From the NCBI GenBank assembly GCA_963210315.1, contig OY723252.1, positions 62,001-126,000 on the forward strand: a stretch of DNA of 64,000 nt. The letters are read 5' to 3'. This document shows positions 51,707 through 61,287 of this stretch, in pieces. Made by a program: the position numbers and the translations under genes. Below the pieces are notes generated by a model, which was given only the letters and a program-made list of their open reading frames with translations, did no database searches and had not been told where the DNA came from. How positions within the stretch are numbered: the stretch's first letter is position 1; the number at the start of each line of letters is the position of its first letter. The DNA comes from Rhynchopus euleeides. Taxonomy: Eukaryota > Euglenozoa > Diplonemea > Diplonemida > Diplonemidae.

Positions 51707-52857
51707 TAGGGGGGGTCAAATGGGGGTGACAAACACGATTTTTCAAAAAACCGGCGCAGAGGCCCCAAAGCCCCCGTAAACCCTCCAAACCCCCCCAGAT
51801 CGGTCCGGAAACCCATCGAACCCCACTTTTCCACCATTCCGGGCACCTCAGGTGCCCGAATTGGGGTACCTAAATTTTGTGCCACCGTTTGGTACCGTAC
51901 AGTGCCACTGTGTGGGAGGTTGGAAAAGAAAATGCCCCAACACACCACATCTGAGGGTTGCAATGCATGTTGCTTGCCAACCACGTCATCCGGTGGGTGT
52001 CAGGCGCTATGTAGGTGGCATTAGCCAGGTCTTCGATGTGTTCTGGCTTGTATGTATACCTCCCTGCCTGCGGCACAGGCACTGCCTTTGTCCCCCACAC
52101 CAGCCACAGAGAGCGTATTGTACTCGGTCCACGGTTGCTGATTCATTGTGATGCGTTGTATCCTCGAGTGAACGTCACACACTAGTGGCACCACCACCCG
52201 CCATCCGAGAGCTGTATTGACTTTGCGCGCTTCCGTTGTATTCACCTCGCCACGCATATTGCACCGTTCAGTACCAGTGCTCTTGGGCCAGGCAAAGTAG
52301 ACCGCAGCAACTACCAATTCTGGCACAATGGGTACCACGACAGCGCACTTCATGTGTTCCCGGAATGTACAGCTCGTGTTGCAACAGTCGTTGTCAACAC
52401 ATCCCGGTTGTGGAGCACTGCTGCACAGGAATCACACGACCATCTGGACTGTTCCGTACCTACAGGCAGCCTCCCGGTGCATGGTGGCAGGGAGGTATAT
52501 ATACAAGCCAGAACACATCGAAGACCTGGCTAATGCCACCTACATAGCGCCTGACACCCACCGGATGACGTGGTTGGCAAGCAACATGCATTGCAACCCT
52601 CAGATGTGGTGTGTTGGGGCATTTTCTTTTCCAACCTCCCACACAGTGGCACTGTACGGTACCAAACGGTGGCACAAAATTTAGGTACCCCAATTCGGGC
52701 ACCTGAGGTGCCCGGAATGGTGGAAAAGTGGGGTTCGATGGGTTTCCGGACCGATCTGGGGGGGTTTGGAGGGTTTACGGGGGCTTTGGGGCCTCTGCGC
52801 CGGTTTTTTGAAAAATCGTGTTTGTCCACGTAAAAGGGTGGCATTTGACCCCCCCTA
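51707..52857. mobile_element. Long-arm foldback element, copy 3
   Basis: Almost identical to copy 1 through arms and centre. Inserted in a G-run inside the TGTCCGG array; the uninterrupted site (G-run directly followed by GGTCAAAATTGGACCCGG) is seen at 53279-53310. Confidence 0.88.
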
Positions 52858-53425
52858 GGGGGGGGGGGTCAAAATTGGACCCGGACATCCGGACACCCGG
52901 ATTTCCGGGTCCGGGCATGTCCGCCCTGTCCGCCCTGAAATCGCCTAAGGGGCCGGGGGAAATCCAGGAAATTCGGGAAATCCAGGAATATGAAGAATCC
53001 TCCTTAGGAAATTTTTTTTGGGCACCCAGATTTCAAAAATTTTCAAACTATTTTCTGGACCAAAAATCAAACTATTGAGGTCCTGGCCGGACATGTCCGG
53101 GGGGGGGGGGGGGGTCAAAATTGGATTTCCCGAATTTCCGGGTCCGGACATGTCCGCCCGGACATCCGGACACCAGAAAATGTCCGCCCGGACATGTCCG
53201 CCCTGTCCGGGGCGGACATTTCTGGATGTCCGGATGTCCGCCCGGACATGTCCGGGCGGGAAATTCGGGAAATGTCCGGGGGGGGGGGGGGGGGGTCAAA
53301 ATTGGACCCGGACATCCGGACACCCGGATTTCCCGGTCCGGGCCTGTCCGCCCTGAAAACGCCTAAGGGGCCGGGGGAAATCCAGGAAATTCGGGAAATC
53401 CAGGAATATGAAGAATCCTCCCTCG
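52858..53425. repeat. TGTCCGGACA-word array, right part and repeat
   Basis: GGTCAAAATTGGACCCGGAC occurs twice (52867, 53296), and AAATCCAGGAAATTCGGGAA occurs twice (52968, 53379), showing a local duplication. The palindromic words continue between them. Confidence 0.8.
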
Positions 53426-54221
53426 TGCAGGTAAAAAAAGGCCTCGGGCCTCCGGCCCTCGGACCGTTTTTTAATTACGCACACGACCTTCGCGCGGAAA
53501 GTGTCATTCAGCCCTGCCAAACGTGCTCTACACACCACCCCCTTCATCAGGCAAGTGGGTTTGTAAGGGTGTGTGGAAGCGTCAACGATCGGGTGCAGGA
53601 AATTTACATTTTGGTCGCAAATGGCGTTACACATGCACTATGCACAACGTGTGCACGATTTCGGCAGAACTACGCACAACCAACGCAATTTGGACCTTTC
53701 AACAACACCATTCACGGTACTTCGATTTTGGGTGGGAAAGATGGGGCAAGGAAGTGGCAAAAACTGCGAAGAAGGTCGAAAATTTTCACATTTTCATCAG
53801 AAACCATATTCAACGGATTCCGATTTTCGGGTGAAATCAAGCAGGTTGGCACAATGGCTCATGTTCACCCAAAAATGCACCTACCAAACCTCTTTTGCTT
53901 GATTTTTGGGACGGCATGGGTGATCCAGAGGCCAAAAATCACGATTTTTTCACCAATTCCTTCGACAACGGACAGTTCCAGACCACAAGGACCACATTTT
54001 GGGGTCAGAATTTTCTCGGTCAAAAAATTCGAAAAATCTGAAATCTCTCGGAATTTTGAGCATTTTTTGAGATTGGCATGCCCATTTTAGACCCTTTGCG
54101 TGGCTCTAAACCCAAAAATTTGCTCGAAAATGGCCTCAAATAGCCTAAAACAGCCCATTCTGGCCACCCCGAAAAAAAAATTCGAAAAGGGTCCCCCTAT
54201 AGAAGTTGCCCAAAAATACCG
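53426..54221. other. Region without a recognised gene
   Basis: A frame runs through from 53194 to 54090 on the plus strand, but its composition is that of the flanking repeats and no domain is seen. Ends in CGAAAAGGGTCCCCCTATAG, the same end motif as in the tandem unit at 49354. Confidence 0.4.
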
Positions 54222-54284
54222 AAAATACAGCAGCAGTCTCTCGAGTCTTCCTTTCAGATGATTTTTGCATTGATCGCTTCCACC
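54222..54284 (-). repeat. Lone B repeat of the YR retrotransposon
   Basis: 63 bp matching B1/B2 with no A repeat next to it. Lies between a CCCCCTATAG motif and the TAACGG array. Confidence 0.85.
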
Positions 54285-54286
54285 AA

Positions 54287-54612
54287 AATAACGCGGTATT
54301 ACCGGTAATAACGGTAATAACGTTACCGATAACGTTATTACCGTTACTGATAACGGTATTACCGTTACCGATAACGGTATTACCGTTACCGATAACGGTA
54401 ATAACGGTAATAACGTTACCGATAACGTTATTACCGTTCCTGATAACGGTAATAACGGTATTACCGTTATCGATAACGGTATAACGCGAAAAAATAACGT
54501 TACCGATTTTCGGATAACGTTATTCGGCCGTTCTGGAACGTTATTAACGGTAAGTTATTTTACCGAAAAAATAACGGTATTACCGTTACTGGTAACGCAA
54601 TAACGCCCGATG
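54287..54612. repeat. TAACGGTAATAACG palindromic array
   Basis: About 25 overlapping words such as CGGTAATAACG, CGTTATTACCG and TTACCGATAACG. A short version of the same word appears in the left arm at 46585-46625 and around 46780-46830. Confidence 0.9.
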
Positions 54613-55735
54613 TATGTTTTTTTGGCCCAAAATCGCCTATGTGAATTTTTGTACCACCTTCTGTACCTGGAGGTGGTACAAAAGGTGGCCACTGGCACCT
54701 TGTTGCTCAACGAACCACCCCACCTTCACAAAGAGGTGCTCTATACCAATACGGGGTGTGGGGTACGAAGAGACGCACTGCTGATGCACTAATTCGCGCA
54801 TTTCTGTGCTTTACAATCGTCAGAAAATGGTTTGGTGCCTGGAATAGGCGGGCACCGCTCATTATGAGGAAGCGGTGGGAAAAGAGCAAGGGTGCCTGAC
54901 ACTGCCGTACTCAAGGACCTTGGAAGAGCTGCTCTTCGTCAACAATGCATCGACGGTATTAGCCGACGCCTGCGTGATGTCTTAATTGTCCATTTGGGAT
55001 GATCATGACACGCAATCGGCCTTTTGTCTTGATGAGCTGCTGGGGGCAGCGTTGGACACCCTCGTAAGCTGCCATCATTCCGCATGTTACAGACAGCTGA
55101 AAGGATCCCAACAGGAAACAGTGGACCATCTGACTAAGTCTGCTCATTGGGCCATTCTTCAGTAATCAGGGACGGTATCACTGAAACCTCAACACATTCC
55201 TCTCTTGGACTGACTCCGCCGTGCGGCACTGCATATGCACAGAGCTGCTGCTGCTATCATTCATAAGTCGTGAAGGACTCTTCTTCCGACCTGGGGCGAC
55301 CTTCGTTTAGAAGGACACACACTTGGGCATCCATGCTGCTCCTGTCACGAACGACACGCATTGTGATGAAGGGTCGATGAGCACGTCATCAGGGATACCA
55401 CATCAGCTGCGGGGGACTGACCCTGTGAGGGCGGCTCCCGCCCTGAGCCGGAAGCAGAACGAGGGTGCCTTCCTTGCGATATTACAGTGTGGCTACCCTG
55501 TCCACAGCACCGAGATACGCATTGCACGACAATGGAGCCTTCCAAGTGCGGCTGCTTGCTGGGAGTTGGTGTTCTGTGTCAGGAGGGATGAAAAGCTGTG
55601 GACCGAGGCTCAGAGTAGAGCGCAGGGAGGGTTGAGGGAAGAACTGCTCAGAGGTGTGTATCCGCCCGGTTCTACACAAAGAGATGTGTGTGCTGTTGAG
55701 TAAGTGACACCCGTTCCAAAGCCCCAACATTTTTT

Positions 55736-55843
55736 GGGGGTCTTCGCTACGGGGTGGTCGTCAGTGCATTTTGGTGCATTTCCTGTTGAATTGGCTGAAA
55801 AATGACGAAGATTGTCGAAGTTTGTCGACCAGCGAAGACCCCC
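55736..55843 (+). mobile_element. MITE family A, copy 6
   Basis: 108 bp, perfect ends, TTT at 55733-55735 and 55844-55846. Confidence 0.92.
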
Positions 55844-56746
55844 TTTGTCAAAAATCATAGTGTCATAACGGCCGTCATGGAGGGAGTGGATTTTCTGAGA
55901 ATTCACTACCTCAGTTCCCGCTACCGAAATATAAAAACGGCCGTTTTCATGTTTTGTTGGCGAAAAAACAGCCGTTTTTTTCCCCCTCCTATTTTCCTTT
56001 GGAGATTCGCCTCCTGCTTACCGTACCGAGCTGAGGAAACACACTTGACAACTCCCTGTTGCCTACACATGACATTGGGCACTGCGATTCTCTGTCGACT
56101 GTACAAAGAAAAATGGCTTCCGCCCTGCCTGTCGCTCGACAAGCAGCAGACACCCGAGAGCAGAGAGGAGTGTAGCAGCCCGGTTCGCCCCCGGGTTGTC
56201 CCAGAAATCCAGCACACCCTCGGAACGTGGTGGCCTAGTCGTAGATCACCCAGGCCCTGCTCGTGACCTCCCCGAAACAGAGGGGAGGTGGCACCGGAGT
56301 TCTGACACCCCTACGACTCATGCGGCCGTACGCGCTCGGGCACAGACGGCGGACCGCAAACCAGAAGGACTTCCCTGATTCCGTGCCGTCCCACCTTCTG
56401 CGCATGCGGTCGCCAGCCCAGGCCAGCTCCCCCTGCCAGGGGCACTGGGGGGTCGTACTTCCCCACCTCAGACACTTTCTCGATGACATTCACAATATCG
56501 GTGTGCACTGCGTCGACAGGGGCACGCCGTTGGCACACCCAGCTGCGCATCGCAGTACTTCTGGAGCAGCGATGCGAGGGGTGCCGTCAGGCGGACGGCG
56601 GCCTGCAGGTGGGACTCGAGCCCAGCGATTTCGTGGGCATCTCTGCCAACCGCAGAAGCGACGCACACGTAGCAGGGCCGCTGTCCTGCAGCGGGCCCGG
56701 AAGATTGTATAAATGCCCGGGGACGTGGTGCAAGGTGCAGATCCAC

Positions 56747-57440
56747 TCAAGCGGTGCAGGTAGTGTGTGTCGGAGAGAAGCGGGATCGCACGGCCGGTGG
56801 TGCCGTCTTGCTCGCCTGCTTCTCCCTCTCAGCTGCGTCAGAGATGTGGCACAGCACATCCTTCAGCGCCAGTGCGGTCGTGAACCCATCCAGCTGGTGC
56901 TGCATATTGCCCGGGATGATCGCCCGTGCCTTCGGGAATAAATCAGCGAAGGCGGTGTCCTTCTCATCCGGGGTGCTGTCGCCGAGATCAAGGGAAAGCT
57001 CTGTCGGAAGAGCCCTGATGCCAGTGAGCGACACCCACCTCTGCCTGCACGGTCATCCACGACACACGTGCCTAGATTGGCCGCAACCATGTTCAGCCCC
57101 TCCTCGGGACACACTTCTTGACAGCATCATGCACCATGCCAGCCGGTGATCCGGTGAACAACGCACCCCGGGCGATCCGAAGTTGCAAGCCTGCCACTGA
57201 GGGTATCGCACTCCGACAGCGCCAGCTGTTTCCCTGGCTCTGCACTTTCAACGCTGCGTTCTTCTTCTTCTTGATATGGCGCGGTCCGTCAAAGTGGTCC
57301 ACGAAGTCTGAACTCTTCGCATCATACTTGAAGGCGCGCCCACAATGCTTGCTGCAGGGTATCCCTTGCAGTGGGGAGGCACTCCTGGTGGTGGGATCTC
57401 GCCTGCTGACCCACGCCCCATACAAAATTCCCAGGTAAAA
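56747..57440 (-). pseudogene. BED-finger-like transposase fragment
   Basis: On the minus strand the frame from about 57440 to 57093 contains CSKHCGRAFKYDAK and a later DHFDGPRHIKKKK. This Cys pair and His pair resemble the BED/CGGBP-type finger of hAT transposases. A second frame (57034-56747; FADLFPKARAIIPGNMQHQL) continues on the same strand after a frame change, then a third (56746-56468). Either introns are present or the gene is decayed. The DDE catalytic part was not recognised. Confidence 0.4.
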
Positions 57441-58175
57441 AAAACGGCCGTTTTTTAAAATGCTGAAAATCAGCGGCCGTTTTTGCAAGTCCACAAAATA
57501 CAAGGGATTTTTTAAAACGGCCGCTATGCAACCATGAAAAATACAACGAAAGGGGTCTGTTAGTAGCTGGTTTGGGGAAGACGTCCCTTCCTGGACCACC
57601 TTTTGGACCACCTCCAGGTACAGAAGGTGGTACAAAAATTCACATAGGCGATTTTGGGCCAAAAAATGGGGTTTTCGGGTGGAATTCGACCCGGCACACC
57701 GGTTCCGGACCGATCTGGACCTGGTTTCACCGGTTTTTGGCACTTATTTGCCCCCAGGCGCGATTCAAAAATGTTAAAATGTGACCGACTTTGACCCCCC
57801 CTAGCCTATCTACAAGGCGGAGCTCGGGCGCCATCCTCACCGACAGCAAGGCAAGGGGTGATGATCATCTGAAGACACCTGAGCCCATGCAGGATCGGAG
57901 AGACGCGATCCACCTGAGGGAGACCACCATCCACCTCCTTCGGACAGACCACACAGCCTTGTCGATGACCACAGCAGCCCGGACACAGACCAGTACGCGT
58001 ACCCTGCCTGCAGCACCGGACCCCACAGGCTCATCTTACCCTTCCTGGGGCTGGGAGAATGGTAGTGATCTCTATTTTGTGGCTGATTGTGGCCCTTGGC
58101 GGGGTTTGGTGGCGTTTGGCGGTGGTAAACTGGATATTTCGGTGATTGGTTTCGGTCAAAATCAGGTGGGTATCG

Positions 58176-58365
58176 CATACGATAATGGGATTATCGTATG
58201 TTATCGCATACGATAATAATTATCGTATCTGGTCGTATACGATAATCCATTATCGCATCATACGATAATGGATTATCGTATGCGATAATGAATTATCGTA
58301 TGCGACAATTTTCCGAAAATTATCGTATCTGGTATATATGCGATAATAATTATCGTTTGCACTGT
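58176..58365. repeat. TTATCGTATGCGATAA palindromic array
   Basis: Repeats of ATACGATAAT, TTATCGTATGC and GCATACGATAATGG in both directions. About ten words over 190 bp; similar in design to the arrays at 35525 and 54287. Confidence 0.9.
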
Positions 58366-58507
58366 ATGCCTAGGGGGCAGAGACACCGATAAGAATCCGA
58401 CCCCCTGACCCCACCCGACCCCCGACCCCCTCTTATAAAAGACCCCCCCCCCCAAATATCTGGGAAAAACCCTGGGTTTTTCCCGAGGAAACGCGGGTTT
58501 CTCCCTC

Positions 58508-58950
58508 TGTTGCATTGTTCGGGCTCCGTGTGGATCGTAGTGGGGTCACTTTGTTGGTGGAGGTGCCACCCAACACCCCTGAAATGCGGAGGTGGTCCAT
58601 CGAGAATGGGGGTCGGAAACCCGGGGGTCGGAATCGAGGGGTTGGATATGGGGGTCAGAGGGGGTCGGCCCCCCTCCCGACCCCCCATTGTTCTCGGGGG
58701 TCGGAATACGGGGGGTCGGAGGGGTCGGAAGGGGGTCAGAAAATGGGGGTCTGAAACTTGGGGGTCGGAACTTTTGCACTATTTCTCAGGGGTCGGAAAA
58801 TGGGGGGTTGCAAACTCGGGTCGGAGTATGAGGGGTCGGCCCCCCTCCCGACCCCCTCCGACCCCCCCACACAGGGTTTGCAAAACCCCGTCCTTTTGAA
58901 TATTTGGGACTTCTGCGGATCGTAGTGGGGTCATTTCGTGGATAGAAGTA
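58508..58950 (+). repeat. Degenerate satellite units with GGGGGTCGGA tract
   Basis: Satellite landmarks GTGTGGATCGTAGTGGGGTC (58529) and GCGGATCGTAGTGGGGTC (58915) surround a tract of GGGGGTCGGAA units (58600-58860) with CCCCTCCCGACCCCC partners. Confidence 0.8.
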
Positions 58951-59328
58951 CATGGTATGACAAAGATCTTGCAAGAAATGTTAAGATATCTCGAAATTTC
59001 TTAAGACGTCTTAATGTAATGCCGAAAGGGCCATTTCTTAAAGATTTCTTACTGATTTCTTAAGACGTGTTTCTTAATGCCTAGCATTTTAATGTCCATC
59101 ATTCTGAAAAAGATCTTAAAAGATATTTTCCAGAATGATGGACATTTTTAATGCTGGGAGATATGGAAATAATGTCCATCATTTCATTAAGAAATCTTAA
59201 GAAATCCTGCATTTCTTAAAAATAATGGGGGTCATTAATTTAAGAAATTTAATGCAGCACCTGCATTAAGACGTCTTAAGAAAGAAGTGAAAAGATCCTT
59301 TTCTTATTAAGACCTTTGTCATACCATG
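58951..59328. mobile_element. 378-bp foldback with 6-bp duplication (TTAAGACGTCTTAA words)
   Basis: Ends CATGGTATGAC and GTCATACCATG, flanked by GAAGTA at 58945-58950 and 59329-59334. The interior consists of TCTTAAGAAATC, TTAAGACGTCTTAA and AATGTCCATCATT words in both directions. It sits in a satellite unit whose empty form is known elsewhere. Confidence 0.85.
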
Positions 59329-59545
59329 GAAGTACCAAGCTTCACTCATGAAATGTGGGTCTGGTCCAGGGATATTCATGGGAGGAGATGCCTGGGAGGC
59401 ACACACCATGTCACCCTACCCACCCACCCAGCGGCACCCTCCCCGACCCCCCCCTCGGATTTTTCAAAAACCCGTTCTTTTGAATGTTTGGAGTTTGTGC
59501 GGATCGCAGTGGGGTCATTTTGGCCATGGGGTGCCTATGAACACC
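59329..59545 (+). repeat. Satellite unit continued after foldback
   Basis: CCAAGCTTCACTCATGAAAT, CCACCCACCCAGCGGCACCC, AACCCGTTCTTTTGAATG and GCGGATCGCAGTGGGGTC follow in satellite order. Confidence 0.85.
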
Positions 59546-61287
59546 CCTTATTGGTGGTCCCCATTCAGGCAAATTCCTCAAGGCGACCCCCTCGGACCCC
59601 CTCCCGACCCCCGACCCCTGACCCCCTCTTATCGGGGTCTATGCCTAGGGGGGGGGGGGGTTTGTGCCGAGTCAAGTGTCCAGTGGTTGGTACGCCCCCA
59701 CATCATGCAGGGACGAGACCCTGCCTCTGCGCGGTGGCTCCGCGTTTGTGGAATGATGATGAAGGTGAGCGGCATGCCTGGGAAGGTGTGCCGCTCGGGG
59801 CGGTGAGAGGAATGGTGTTGAGCGCGTTTATTGTACACAATTATCCGGGTTTCTTCCAGGGATTCCGGTAATCGAGAGAGAGACCCTTTGTAGGTTGTGC
59901 GCATCAGTTTTTGTGCGTTAGTCTTTCGTTCGGTCATTCTGTACGATGCAGGTCCGCTAATCCAACATTCTTATCCGGCTGCGGAGTTGCTTTTGTTTTG
60001 CCCACACAGCCCAAACAGTCTTTAGCGGATGCTGCCCACAAACCCCACTGGAAGACGCCGCGTTGCGTTTTTCGACGGGGAAAATGTCACACAAAGCTGG
60101 CACAGAAAGCCGCACAACGTGGATTTGCTACCCAAGCGCTGCTGACTATCGTTTTGACACTGACAGGAGCCCTGTTGCAGTAAAGTAAATTACGATTGAC
60201 ACACTTCTGGAATCTGTCGCTTGCTTGCATTGCACAAATCCATCAGAGGACCAGCCTGAAGTACAGAAAGTGGATTGATGGCGGAGCAAAAGGAGCGAGG
60301 AAATAGATGAATAGCTTCGCTGCGCATCGACTCCTTCAGTGTGTCTGGTGGTCAATATCAAAAGTGCAAAAGCGGGGAAGCCTGAAAAAGGAGCCGGCGG
60401 TACGTAATGTGTTTGTTTGTGCAACCGGGGTGTTGATCTGCAGAAGGAAGGTGAATGTACTGATAAGGCAGAAGCAAATGATGCAGAGTACACGCCCACA
60501 TTGCTGCCACAGCTCCTTTTTAGGCTTAACACACTTCTCGCCCGAGCGGGTGATTTGCGCGTTCTACCAAAGGAGGGTCGAAAAAGGTACAGGGTCCCTG
60601 AGAGATGGAGGCTGTTACTTCTTGAAAGCTTCCACAATCCTGACACTCTTTGGGCTTTCAAGTACACACCAACCCTGGCTGTTGCAAGCAAGCCGACGAA
60701 AGGAATCTGACCGGTCACGCAAACGGAACGTATCACTATCGGGTACGGAATGGGGTGAAGCTTTGTGTCTGCAAATCAGAAAGGGGGAGAAGAACCAGTG
60801 GGCATTCGTCCATCGCGAGAACACCCCACACGCCTGTTGTGGGTGTGGTGTGTCCTGCATCATCTGAAAGAAAAGTTTCGCGGTGTTGTCACAGTGCCGC
60901 CCGAAACAACTCAGCGCCGGGGCCGTCCGGCCTGTTCCCCCGTTGAACCTCATGCACTCAACACAGGTTCACAATGGCTGGGTACACACTGAAAGACTAT
61001 CATCCGACACTCATCCTAGCCAAGGAGGAACGCAAGAAGATCTTGAGAACACCCCGTCAACGAACGCTGTCTTGACCCCTGATGAAATCCGAGAGGATAC
61101 ATACGACACCCCAGTACTGCGCTGTCAGCGTTGGAGCACTGCGAACACGAAGAAGGTGAGCGATCACGCAAGTCAAGTCAAGCTACAAGAAGTACTTCGA
61201 CGTCACAACACAACACACAAGGTGTACGATAGACGAGGCAGCCCCGGAAAACCCTCCAGCGCAGCACCACTGGAAAGTGTGCTGAGG
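59546..61287. other. Region without a recognised gene
   Basis: A run of CGGACCCCCTCCCGACCCCC type lies at 59590-59640. At about 60254 there is the conserved CCTGAAGTACAGAAA motif with GGCGGAGCAAAAGG (minus-strand reading GCTCCGCC to TTTCTGTACTTCAGGC). Long frames such as 60307-60867 have no domain I recognise. This is the downstream side of the adenylyl cyclase gene. Confidence 0.4.

Larger units (their letters stand above)
54617..57666. mobile_element. 3.05 kb TIR element with BED-finger-like frame
   Basis: Inverted ends of about 75 bp: TTTTTTTGGCCCAAAATCGC at left and GGCGATTTTGGGCCAAAAAA at right, continuing through GGTACAAAA and CCACCTTCTGTACCTGGAGG. It interrupts the right arm of the 11.4 kb element; the left arm shows the empty site (CATACATTGGGCG). 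Subterminal ACGGCCGTTTT words (55868, 55932, 55966, 57443, 57470, 57515) may be transposase sites. A family A MITE is nested at 55736. Confidence 0.68.
46421..57803. mobile_element. 11.4 kb nested TIR element
   Basis: Left end TAGGGGGGGTCAACGCC and right end CTTTGACCCCCCCTA. Inverted arms of about 200 bp share GCGCCTGGGGGCAAATAAG, CCAGGTCCAGATCGGTCCGG and GTGCCGGGTCGA. The right arm continues, after an inserted 3 kb element (54617-57666), into sequence complementary to the left arm (CGTTATTCCGTTACCAGTAA against TTACTGGTAACGCAATAACG). Between the arms are further nested elements. It could be one element or two related ends; the matching break points favour one. Confidence 0.6.
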
